Of a stretch of DNA of 16,894 bases, positions 1 through 6,115 are shown piece by piece (the first letter of the stretch is position 1; each line of letters opens with the position of its first letter). The notes under the pieces are model-generated. The model searched no databases, was not told the DNA's origin, and saw only the letters and a list, made by a program, of their open reading frames with translations. The stretch lies in the NCBI GenBank assembly GCA_958413765.1, contig CATYVH010000041.1, forward strand, positions 1 to 16,894. Reading direction: 5' to 3'. The position numbers and the translations under genes were made by a program. Source of the DNA: an uncultured Collinsella sp. (GTDB taxonomy: Bacteria > Actinomycetota > Coriobacteriia > Coriobacteriales > Coriobacteriaceae).

Positions 1-4
1 CCTC

Positions 5-37
5 GATAAAAGAAAAGGACCCCTTTGCAGAGGTCCT
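5..37 (-). terminator. Intrinsic terminator, duplicated copy
   Basis: On the minus strand AGGACC (37-32) pairs with GGTCCT (21-16) across a 10-nt loop and is followed by a T-rich tract (TTTTCTTTTAT). It is identical to the terminator following the intact tRNA and belongs to the duplicated unit. Confidence 0.65.
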
Positions 38-68
38 AGTCAATTCAAGGTGGCGGGGAAGGGAATCG
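6..68. repeat. 63-bp direct repeat, copy 1 (tRNA-Phe 3' end plus terminator)
   Basis: This stretch is identical to 192-254. It contains, read on the minus strand, the last part of a tRNA-Phe (from the T loop through the acceptor 3' strand), a short spacer and an intrinsic terminator. Beyond base 68 the similarity to the tRNA stops abruptly inside the T loop, so no complete second tRNA exists here. It is either an att-site-like duplication or a recombination scar. Confidence 0.9.
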
Positions 69-190
69 CGTCCGCGCGCCGCGCGGACGGACCGCTGCGG
101 CGCTTACGCGCCTTGCGAGCTGCGCTGGCAAACGCTTACGCGTTTACTCAGCTCCGCGCCCTCACGGGGTTCGATTCCATGTGGGGGCTG
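69..190 (-). other. GC-rich array of three hairpins between the direct repeats
   Basis: No gene is visible. Three perfect hairpins stand in a row: 70-88 (8-bp arms, 3-nt loop), 99-112 (GGCGC/GCGCC) and 117-154 (outer arms GAGCTG/CAGCTC enclosing AAACGC/GCGTTT at 130-145). The last two have a TTAC loop on the plus strand, which is GTAA, a stable GNRA tetraloop, on the minus strand. That suggests the minus strand is the one meant to fold, in the same direction as the tRNA. A 13-nt T-arm-like string (GGGGTTCGATTCC, 166-178) lies here in the orientation opposite to the tRNA. Function unknown; it could be a structured RNA, a folded DNA element or a decayed mobile remnant. Confidence 0.6.
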
Positions 191-223
191 TATAAAAGAA
201 AAGGACCCCTTTGCAGAGGTCCT
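191..223 (-). terminator. Intrinsic terminator of tRNA-Phe
   Basis: On the minus strand AGGACC (223-218) pairs with GGTCCT (207-202), followed by the T-rich run TTTTCTTTTAT. It lies about 12 nt past the tRNA 3' end, so the tRNA is probably a monocistronic transcript. Confidence 0.75.
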
Positions 224-234
224 AGTCAATTCAA

Positions 235-254
<20 letters not shown>
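192..254. repeat. 63-bp direct repeat, copy 2 (part of the intact tRNA-Phe unit)
   Basis: This is the copy attached to the complete tRNA-Phe. It spans the terminator, the spacer and the tRNA 3' end up to the T loop, and is identical to 6-68 with an offset of 186 bp. Confidence 0.9.
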
Positions 255-309
<55 letters not shown>

Positions 310-341
310 ATTTGAGGTGTGCCTTGTTTCAAGGCTTGATT

Positions 342-369
342 AGTATAACCAAGGACGCGTTCCGGTCAA
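342..369 (-). promoter_or_regulatory. Promoter of tRNA-Phe
   Basis: A -35 box TTGACC (369-364) and a -10 box TATACT (347-342) are separated by 16 bp on the minus strand, each matching five of six sigma-70 consensus positions. The predicted transcription start near 335 leaves a leader of about 26 nt before the mature tRNA. Confidence 0.7.
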
Positions 370-432
370 CCGAGAATTTTAAAAAAGTTTTTGAGCACAG
401 CCTCGGTTCTATAAATCGGCACGTCAGAGGCA

Positions 433-717
433 TCAGCCGGCAGCAAGAAGTTTTTCACTCAGAGCCGCACGGGCAAACTCACTTGGCGTCATCCCCTCAG
501 CAGCCGCCCGTCGACGAATGGCCTCCTTCATTCCCAGAGGAATCTTGACCGACAGCGTTGCCGTCCCCTCACCTGAGAGCGGGGGCCGTCCATGCACGAT
601 CCCACCAACGGTGTGTTCGCCATCCGGAAACTCTCCGCGCTCGTACGACTCGCACCACGCGTCAATCATTTCATCCGTTACAACCTGACCATTAGCGGCC
701 GTATACGTCTTGCCCAT
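433..717 (-). CDS. Ribbon-helix-helix type antitoxin / transcriptional repressor
   Basis: This 94-residue protein begins MGKTYTAANGQVVTDEMIDA. The N-terminal half is a toxin-binding-type segment (DEMIDAWCESYERGEFP). The C-terminal half has the CopG/Arc pattern: a beta strand (ATLSVKIP, about residues 52-59) followed by two helices (GMKEAIRRRAAAEG and TPSEFARAALSEKL). Such proteins neutralise the partner toxin and repress their own operon as dimers. It follows the toxin gene directly, sharing one base (TGATG). The ATG at 717 was chosen because AAAGGGG lies 6 nt upstream; the adjacent in-frame ATG at 720 is also possible. The fold call is from sequence pattern; the exact family is not certain. 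Confidence 0.8.
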   Translation of the reverse strand: MGKTYTAANGQVVTDEMIDAWCESYERGEFPDGEHTVGGIVHGRPPLSGEGTATLSVKIPLGMKEAIRRRAAAEGMTPSEFARAALSEKLLAAG

Positions 718-983
718 CATCGACCCCTTTGCCGAGCTCGCTCGATCTCTTGCCAGAATTTCTTCTGAACCGGAGACAAGGCATGAATAATGAGCCATCC
801 ACGAATTAGTTCGACCGCAACAAGTTCCACACTTTGACCATCTGGAAGCCATCCAATGGCAAGCCATCTGGGCGGCTCGTCCTTCGACTCGCGACGAATG
901 CACTCAGTAACCGCAAGCCAAGCGCTAAGCACCTGCTTTTCCGTCAGGTGCTTTTTAGCGTTGGGATGAATCTCAACATCCAT
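717..983 (-). CDS. Putative RelE/ParE/BrnT-like toxin
   Basis: This small basic protein of 88 residues starts MDVEIHPNAKKHLTEKQVLS. It has an H-x-N-A-x-K-H-x-T start, a central region rich in Arg and Trp (CIRRESKDEPPRWLAIG), a strand-rich ELVAVE segment and a C-terminal basic helix ending RARQRGR. That layout resembles small RNase toxins of the RelE/ParE/BrnT fold, but I do not recognise a definite family, and catalytic residues cannot be assigned. The toxin-before-antitoxin order matches BrnTA and HigBA systems. The ATG at 983 is preceded by GGAGGAGAAG. A promoter and palindrome lie just upstream at 1009-1038. An alternative is an uncharacterised conserved protein, but the adjacent RHH gene and overlap make a toxin the best call. 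Confidence 0.6.
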   Translation of the reverse strand: MDVEIHPNAKKHLTEKQVLSAWLAVTECIRRESKDEPPRWLAIGWLPDGQSVELVAVELIRGWLIIHALSPVQKKFWQEIERARQRGR

Positions 984-1008
984 GCATCTTCTCCTCCATC
1001 TTACCCAA

Positions 1009-1038
1009 TTTCGTATGACGAAAGTCCACTGTCGCCAA
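1009..1038 (-). promoter_or_regulatory. Candidate promoter and palindromic operator of the toxin-antitoxin operon
   Basis: A perfect inverted repeat TTTCGT-ATG-ACGAAA spans 1009-1023. On the minus strand a TTGGCG box (1038-1033) lies 17 bp from TACGAA (1015-1010), which is inside the palindrome; the -10 match is weak. A dyad over the -10 region 26-40 bp before the toxin start is where an RHH antitoxin would bind to repress its own operon. The palindrome is seen directly; the regulatory role is inferred. Confidence 0.5.
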
Positions 1039-1041
1039 TTC

Positions 1042-1401
1042 TTAAGCCGGCACGCGTTGGAGAGCAGGAGTCGAAACAATGATTGAAGGACGCTCTAGTA
1101 CGGCCCAGGCACCGGGACAGGAACACATGTGCCAAGGACGGACGTTTTCGTAGCGCGCGAGGATATTGCCATCGCGATCGATGAAGGCGATGTCGATGGG
1201 ATAGGCCATAAAACACGTATGGACCGAAGAGCAGCGTGGAAACGCCATGACGAGCGGCAGGCCGTTGGCGGCAACCGGATGCCGTCCCAGCATGCCGCGC
1301 AAACGCACGACAAACGACTCCGCCACCACAAACTCGGCCGGCGTCCAACCCAGCCTATTGAGTGCCCGCGCGTAGGCGATGTAGGACGAGACCGCGGTCA
1401 C
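1042..1401 (-). CDS. DUF192 family protein at the end of the tad operon
   Basis: This 119-residue protein shows the DUF192 pattern: VVRLRGMLGR (31-40), VMAFPRC (51-57), then a short loop and the conserved core YPIDIAFIDRDGNI (67-80), ENVRPW (85-90) and a closing AVLERP (100-105). The family's biochemical function is not established; members often have a signal peptide or sit beside envelope genes. Four Cys (57, 63, 93, 95) flank the conserved core. The start is GTG at 1401, which overlaps the previous stop as GTGA and has GGGGGTGG upstream; an in-frame ATG at 1422 is the alternative. With this start no signal peptide is visible, so it would be cytoplasmic. It is the last gene of the pilus operon, and no terminator is visible after it. 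Confidence 0.75.
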   Translation of the reverse strand: MTAVSSYIAYARALNRLGWTPAEFVVAESFVVRLRGMLGRHPVAANGLPLVMAFPRCSSVHTCFMAYPIDIAFIDRDGNILARYENVRPWHMCSCPGAWAVLERPSIIVSTPALQRVPA

Positions 1402-1874
1402 ATGACCACCCCCGGACGCCATGGATCGACCGTCACCGCGCGCTCGTGCGACAACGTTGTCGGCGCCCCCAGCGGAACGCCAGCGATGCTGAGAGAAGTC
1501 GGCCACGGCTCATAGTGCATGGTGCAGGTGTAGGTCCTAAACGTACCGGATAGGGAGAGCAGGCCACCATCCGATGCCTCCGCGCCTTGCTCGCTCGACA
1601 CTTCGATCTGCAAGTCATAGCCTTCCATGGCATTCAGAATTTGAGTCTGAACCGTCGCCGAGGCATCGGCAGAGCTTTCGTCGCCCTCCCCCTCCGACGC
1701 CACGGCGTGCGCCAACACGATGTCGGGCACCACGCGGTCGAAGCGCGCGACAGCGCTGGCAAAGATCATGACGTTGTACACGATGAGTGCCAGCACCAGC
1801 AAAACGGGCGTAACCACTGCCATCTCCACCGTCGCTTGGGCGCGCTCCTCGCGCAGACGCATGCGGATACTCAT
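1398..1874 (-). CDS. TadE/TadF-like pseudopilin
   Basis: This 158-residue protein begins with a short charged leader followed by the pilin-like motif A12|Q-A-T-V-E17 and one hydrophobic helix (about 19-41). The rest is a variable, extracytoplasmic domain containing one Cys (TYTCTMHYEP). TadE-like proteins are minor pilins cleaved by the TadV-type peptidase and needed for fibre assembly. Its ATG overlaps the stop of the TadG-like gene by one base (TAATG), and its own stop overlaps the DUF192 start by 4 nt, so translation is likely coupled along the operon. Sequence outside the N terminus is not conserved enough to separate TadE from TadF. Confidence 0.8.
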   Translation of the reverse strand: MSIRMRLREERAQATVEMAVVTPVLLVLALIVYNVMIFASAVARFDRVVPDIVLAHAVASEGEGDESSADASATVQTQILNAMEGYDLQIEVSSEQGAEASDGGLLSLSGTFRTYTCTMHYEPWPTSLSIAGVPLGAPTTLSHERAVTVDPWRPGVVM

Positions 1875-4039
1875 TACGACCCACCGCCCAGAGCGCCAAC
1901 CAGCGTGGCGACATCGACGGTGAGTGGGATGGAGCCACCGCCGGGCAGAGGAATCTCCGCAAGCGTGAACACCGTACCGCTAATGGTGCGTTCGACTTGA
2001 TATTCCAACGCCTCGCAAAGCGCCTTGGGATCGGTCACGCCCAACGGAATACTTCGCAGCTTGTCTTGAGCTTGAGAGAGACCAGCAATGTCAGACCCCG
2101 GACTCTTAATGACGTTGGCGGAATCGGTCAGCACCGGCTTTCGCAGGCGCAAGTCGCACGGCTCCAGACCCAACGCCGCCACGGACGCCGAAACGGTATC
2201 GCCGAGCCACGATGCAATGGAGCCCAACGCGCCGCTGCCCCCTCCTAGGCCTTTAATCATCTCGTCCATAAGTTCGTCGGCCGGACCTTGGATGTCTCCG
2301 TATCCCACAAGCAGCCGTCCCCAAACATCCATGACGCCATCGAGTACGCCGGCAACGCCACCCGAGCGTTCCTTCAATGTCGAGAAAAATCGCGAAAGCA
2401 CGTTGTTTTGCGCCGTCGCCTCATCGGGCGCCAGCACCGCGGCAGAGATGGCACCGCGATCGCCAAGCCTGACTGCCGTGTTAAACGAAGAGTTGAGCTC
2501 ATCGGGGCTCGAGATGGCGCCCGAAACCGCAAAGGCAACCACGCCGTTGCGACCGGGCGGAGCGATACGCGGACGCTCGCCCGAAAGCGCTTTAATGGCC
2601 TGGTCAAACGCATTGCTCACACGGTCGGTCTCGTCTTCGGTCTGACGTTCGAGCTCGAGCTCTTTGTTGCGGCATTCGACGTAGCCTTCCAGGGCGTTTT
2701 TAAACTTGTCAAAGTGATACTCGAAGCCGTTTTCGATAGAGGTTGAAGGCGCCGCAACAGCACCAAGCGACGAAACGCCAAAATGGCATTTGCTGCATTT
2801 ATCCTGTCCATCGTAATCGGCAACCGAAGCAAATCCGCTCGGCGTCCCTTTCTTATAGTTAGGGCAGGTCGTCCCGTAATGCAGATACGCCTTGCCATCG
2901 TTCACGCTCGTCGGCCACACCGCATCGGTATAGAGCTCCGTCGCCCGAACCTCATCAGAGCTGCGCGGCAACAGTGGAATATAGGAGGAAACCCTGTCTC
3001 CGTTCTCGGTTATATATGCCCGATCGACCTCCGCACTCGCATAGGTATAAAACGCCTTACGCGCCGCAGACTCTGCCCTCATCTCGACACTCGAGCCGTG
3101 GGGCTTCTCATTTGTCAGACGCCAATGGTAGTAGTCCTTCGCGCGATCAAGGGCAACTTGAGGCTCCCACGTAACGCTCGATGAGTAATGCGGATTTTGA
3201 ACACCGGAGAGATCCGTTAGGCTTTTCGCGCGCTCCCACATACACGAACAGCTGCCGACCGAACCTTTATCCGATCCACCGCAATCCGCTAGCCAGGCAC
3301 GCTCCTTTGCCTTCGCCGTCTCCTCCGATGCTTTTTGTAGCTCCTCGGCCGCGCGCTCCAGATCTTCCGACGCATCTTTAATGGCATCGGTCGAGATCTC
3401 GGACCCCTCGAGCGCAGCGAAGTCAGACTCGGATGTCCTGGGCACGGCAAGCGCCGTACCGGTATAGGCCACACTATCGGTATCCTGCGCCGACACCGCC
3501 TGCGTGGCACGCGCGGCGATCAGATACGGCAGAGCCGTCTCGATTTTCTGTAAGCCTTCCGATGCGCTTTTGGCAAACTTGTTGCGCGTTTTAATGATCT
3601 CAATCCCGGTGTCGACCATATTGCCGGCAACCGGCTCGGCACCCGGGATGAGGATGGCGACCAGGCCCGTCCCGATCGTGGCAAACCCCGCCAGCCCCAG
3701 ACTCAAGATGCTCGCATCAACCACCGTGGCAGCCGTGTGATAGGACGACACTACGTTGGCACCCGCCAGCGCGCCGCTATCAGCCGCCACCTGGGTATCC
3801 CCGGCACGCGACATGCTCCATATCGCCGCGGTCGACGAAAACAGCAGCGTGAGCACCACCAAGATGACCACCGCAGAGGAGAGCGTGGTGTAGGCACCGT
3901 CTTCGATAAACAGGTCGATACCGGCTCGACCCATAAAGCCGCCTCGTTTGCGGAGAGCGCCTGGTCGACGGCGGGCCGCAAACCCTTGCGTCACCCGCAA
4001 CAGGCAGCGCCTAATCCCATGCAGCAATCCACGAATCAT
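1874..4039 (-). CDS. Large TadG-like pilus assembly protein with Cys motifs
   Basis: The predicted protein has 721 residues. ATG at 4039 was chosen because GGAGGG lies upstream at ideal spacing; a longer reading from 4141 has no such support. A basic cytoplasmic N terminus (1-45) precedes a membrane helix (about 53-75) and the TadG-like stretch RAGDTQVAADSGALAGANVV, typical of Tad locus proteins that anchor the pilus in the envelope. A long extracytoplasmic part follows: a predicted coiled coil (about 215-250), a Cys-containing region with GSCSCMW (262-268), CPNYKKG (392-398) and CSKCHFG (415-421), a second charged helix (about 450-475), and a Gly-rich C-terminal domain. It starts inside the preceding TadE gene (29-nt overlap) and ends in a TAATG overlap. 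It is much longer than proteobacterial TadG. Its exact role is inferred from context. Confidence 0.75.
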   Translation of the reverse strand: MIRGLLHGIRRCLLRVTQGFAARRRPGALRKRGGFMGRAGIDLFIEDGAYTTLSSAVVILVVLTLLFSSTAAIWSMSRAGDTQVAADSGALAGANVVSSYHTAATVVDASILSLGLAGFATIGTGLVAILIPGAEPVAGNMVDTGIEIIKTRNKFAKSASEGLQKIETALPYLIAARATQAVSAQDTDSVAYTGTALAVPRTSESDFAALEGSEISTDAIKDASEDLERAAEELQKASEETAKAKERAWLADCGGSDKGSVGSCSCMWERAKSLTDLSGVQNPHYSSSVTWEPQVALDRAKDYYHWRLTNEKPHGSSVEMRAESAARKAFYTYASAEVDRAYITENGDRVSSYIPLLPRSSDEVRATELYTDAVWPTSVNDGKAYLHYGTTCPNYKKGTPSGFASVADYDGQDKCSKCHFGVSSLGAVAAPSTSIENGFEYHFDKFKNALEGYVECRNKELELERQTEDETDRVSNAFDQAIKALSGERPRIAPPGRNGVVAFAVSGAISSPDELNSSFNTAVRLGDRGAISAAVLAPDEATAQNNVLSRFFSTLKERSGGVAGVLDGVMDVWGRLLVGYGDIQGPADELMDEMIKGLGGGSGALGSIASWLGDTVSASVAALGLEPCDLRLRKPVLTDSANVIKSPGSDIAGLSQAQDKLRSIPLGVTDPKALCEALEYQVERTISGTVFTLAEIPLPGGGSIPLTVDVATLVGALGGGS

Positions 4040-4487
4040 AATCTCCCTCCAGCCATTCGGGACGCGATTGATACGAGACATCGACCTTGAGCTCAACGTA
4101 GCCGCCCTCGGCGGTACCACCCATAGCCTGCGCAAACGCACCGATCACAGGCAACGGCTTGACCTCGCCGGAAACGGACACGGACGAGACGCCACCCGCA
4201 CCGGCCCGGCCAAGCTCGATATCCCACGACAACGGCCCGCCGGCATGAAAGATCGAAACGTTGGGCACTGCGGCAAGTCGGCGGCGGGTGAACTCCTTAA
4301 GATCGTCGTCCTCCGCCGTCGTCGTGGTCATGAGCCGCGCGGTCTCGGCGGCGGCAGACTCCATGACCGCGCGCGTATAGAGCAGGCACACCGGTTGCAG
4401 CGCGAGAAGGATGAGTGTCAGAAACGTCGGCAGCAAAAAAGCGGCCTCGACCGTAGACTGCGCCCGGTCCTCGCGCGCGGCATCAAT
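4011..4487 (-). CDS. TadE-like pseudopilin, apparently starting at ATT
   Basis: The mature-type sequence is clear: A9|Q-S-T-V-E14 followed by a hydrophobic helix (about 15-37), then an extracytoplasmic domain ending WLEGDYDSWIAAWD (158 residues in this reading). No ATG, GTG or TTG exists in frame between the upstream stop and the motif. ATT at 4487, overlapping the previous TGA, gives a leader the same length and character as its paralogues. The alternatives are ATG at 4547, which overlaps the upstream gene by 65 nt and adds an Arg-rich extension, or a sequencing error. Function is as a minor pilin or assembly factor of the Tad fibre. The gene itself is secure; its start is not. Confidence 0.72.
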   Translation of the reverse strand: MDAAREDRAQSTVEAAFLLPTFLTLILLALQPVCLLYTRAVMESAAAETARLMTTTTAEDDDLKEFTRRRLAAVPNVSIFHAGGPLSWDIELGRAGAGGVSSVSVSGEVKPLPVIGAFAQAMGGTAEGGYVELKVDVSYQSRPEWLEGDYDSWIAAWD

Positions 4488-4701
4488 ACAACGCGATGTC
4501 CTTAGCGGCCGCAGCGGCGTCGATAACCGACGTCGAGGCAACGCCATGGGATGCCGCCCGCTCAACCAGCGCCGCCAAGCGCCCATCGGTGCCGGCACGC
4601 CAAAGTCCCGCGATCGCCAGCACGATCGATAACAGCGCCACCGTGACGATGGCGTATTCGACCGTCGCCTGGGCAGATTCCTCACGCAGGACATCATGCA
4701 T
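4483..4701 (-). CDS. Small Flp/TadE-like pseudopilin
   Basis: This protein has only 72 residues. A 10-residue leader ends A10|Q-A-T-V-E15-Y, the E-Y pair being typical of Flp pilins, followed by a hydrophobic helix (17-34) and a short Ala-rich tail. The leader MHDVLREESA is close to the last leader residues of the Flp pilin (LLQEESA), so the two probably use the same peptidase. It could be a second minor pilin or a reduced TadE. ATG 4701 has AAAGGAGGG at 8-nt spacing and begins one base after the previous stop. Confidence 0.8.
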   Translation of the reverse strand: MHDVLREESAQATVEYAIVTVALLSIVLAIAGLWRAGTDGRLAALVERAASHGVASTSVIDAAAAAKDIALY

Positions 4702-4702
4702 T

Positions 4703-5266
4703 TCACGATCCCTCCTTTGAGTCCGTTGCCTGCGGGCTCAGGCGCACGGCGCGCAGACGACACGAAGCATCGCCAGCATCCGCGGCAATTGTCACCATAT
4801 CGACCCAGCCGCGTTCGTCGCGCACGATGGCGCCCCACACGTTTCCCTTGATGTCGAGATAGCCGCTCAGAGCAAGTTGCGCCGTGGGTACCTCGCGATA
4901 GGCACGCAGCATATCCGCCGCCGCTTCGGTCATCGGTCGATCCTCGGACCATGCAAGCCGGACCGCAATCGCGTTGCCCTCAGGCGAATCCGTCGCAGTG
5001 CCAGACCGCTTGTCGAGCGTCCGCAGAAAGGTTTGCGCCGTGACAGCGACATCCGAATCGTCCGCATCTCGCATCTCATCTTTTTGAGACGCCACCGCCG
5101 AATCTGAGCCCAAATCGGAGGCGGTCCCAGGACGCTGCTGCCGCGCGGCGTTAAGCCCCCAAAGCACCGCCGCTATCGCCACGGTCAGGCAAGCAAACAC
5201 CAGCAGCACCCCGATGGGGCGCTCGCCTTCTACAGGCTGTTGATGCCCTCGCTGATAGCGTTCCAT
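4703..5266 (-). CDS. Membrane-anchored protein of unknown function in the tad operon
   Basis: I do not recognise this 187-residue protein. It has a short N-terminal part, one membrane helix (about 18-39), a low-complexity acidic linker (45-75) and a compact C-terminal domain (about 75-180) with strands such as GNVWGAIVRDERGWVDMVTI. That shape suits an envelope protein facing outwards. It sits between the pilin and pseudopilin genes in the same transcript, so a role in pilus assembly or pilin handling is the natural guess. ATG 5266 overlaps the flp end by 37 nt and has only a weak AAGG upstream, so the start may be translationally coupled. Confidence 0.65.
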   Translation of the reverse strand: MERYQRGHQQPVEGERPIGVLLVFACLTVAIAAVLWGLNAARQQRPGTASDLGSDSAVASQKDEMRDADDSDVAVTAQTFLRTLDKRSGTATDSPEGNAIAVRLAWSEDRPMTEAAADMLRAYREVPTAQLALSGYLDIKGNVWGAIVRDERGWVDMVTIAADAGDASCRLRAVRLSPQATDSKEGS

Positions 5267-5463
5267 AGATCTTGGACCTTGCCCTTAAATGCGACGATGG
5301 CGATAATCGCGATCACCACGAGCACGCCGACCAAGATGGCATACTCGGTGGTACCCTGTGCACTCTCCTCCTGCAATAGTTCCTTGGCGCGCTGACGAAC
5401 ATGTGCCGCCCGGCAAAACGCCCAGCCCTGGACCTTGCCAGCAGCGTCAGTCATCGTGTTCAT
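5230..5463 (-). CDS. flp: Flp-type major pilin precursor
   Basis: This 77-residue protein has a long charged leader (1-35) ending QEESA, then Q36-G-T-T-E40-Y41, the Flp motif, followed by a continuous hydrophobic helix (42-59) and a short tail (KGKVQDLWNAISEGINSL). Cleavage after A35 puts Glu at +5 and Tyr at +6, as in known Flp pilins, although the residue before the cut is Ala instead of the usual Gly. The product polymerises into the Tad fibre. ATG 5463 is preceded by GGGAGGA. The gene lies right after tadC, matching the usual tad neighbourhood, and is the only Flp-type gene here with an alpha-helical tail of full length. Confidence 0.88.
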   Translation of the reverse strand: MNTMTDAAGKVQGWAFCRAAHVRQRAKELLQEESAQGTTEYAILVGVLVVIAIIAIVAFKGKVQDLWNAISEGINSL

Positions 5464-5473
5464 GTATTCCTCC

Positions 5474-6115
5474 CTACATCATCCCGCCTGCTCCCAGCAG
5501 CGGGCCCAATATGGACAGAAGCAACGCCGGCAAGATGAGCGTGCCGGTGGGAATCAGCAGCTTGACGGGTGCACGCTCGATCTCGCGCTCGACCGCGGCG
5601 CGATGAGCCGCACGGATCTCGCGACTTTGAGCGGCCAGCGTCTCGGCAAGTGGGGCACCCAGGGCGAGCGCCTGCCCCACCGTGATGGCAAAGGTCTCGA
5701 GCGCTCGCACGTCCAGGTCGCGCGCGGCGGCCAACAACTCGTCCTCACGCGTGCCCACGCCCACCTGCCACGCCATGCAGGCGCGCTCAAGGCGAAGAGC
5801 CAGCACTGACCGGCGGTTGGCGCAGAAAATCTCAAGCGCCGCATCAAACGAAAGACCGGCCGAAAGACCCAAGCGCACAACATCGATCATCTCGGACACT
5901 TCGCCGAGCGACACTCGCGCCGGGCCGCCCGCTCCAACCGCGCCCTTCACTCGCGCGGTCAGAGCATCGACCACCGAGCGACCCGCGGCAGCGACCAGCA
6001 CCGCCTCGCGCTTGCAGGCCCCTGCGATCTTGCGTGCATCCGCCCGATCCAAACCCGTCGCGACAAATACACTCAGGGCGCACAGGCAAGCCGCAACTGC
6101 AACCGGGGCGCTCAT
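5474..6115 (-). CDS. tadC: TadC-like pilus platform protein
   Basis: This 213-residue membrane protein belongs to the type II secretion F domain family (about 76-200), with VSEMIDVVRLGLSAGLSFD at its core, then an ARDLDVRALETFAITVGQAL helix and a C-terminal membrane helix (about 186-206). It also has an N-terminal membrane helix (1-20). With TadB it forms the inner-membrane platform on which the TadA ATPase acts. It is shorter than most TadC proteins, with a reduced N-terminal half. ATG 6115 overlaps the tadB stop as ATGA. Confidence 0.85.
   Translation of the reverse strand: MSAPVAVAACLCALSVFVATGLDRADARKIAGACKREAVLVAAAGRSVVDALTARVKGAVGAGGPARVSLGEVSEMIDVVRLGLSAGLSFDAALEIFCANRRSVLALRLERACMAWQVGVGTREDELLAAARDLDVRALETFAITVGQALALGAPLAETLAAQSREIRAAHRAAVEREIERAPVKLLIPTGTLILPALLLSILGPLLGAGGMM

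Noticed and set aside
69..190. Integron attC site or CRISPR repeat in the hairpin array
   Set aside because: No conserved core GTTRRRY/RYYYAAC boxes and no regularly spaced repeat units are present.
2776..2796. CXXCH in the TadG-like protein as a cytochrome c heme site
   Set aside because: There is only one such motif, no distal ligand pattern, and no cytochrome maturation genes nearby. A structural or metal-binding Cys cluster is more likely.
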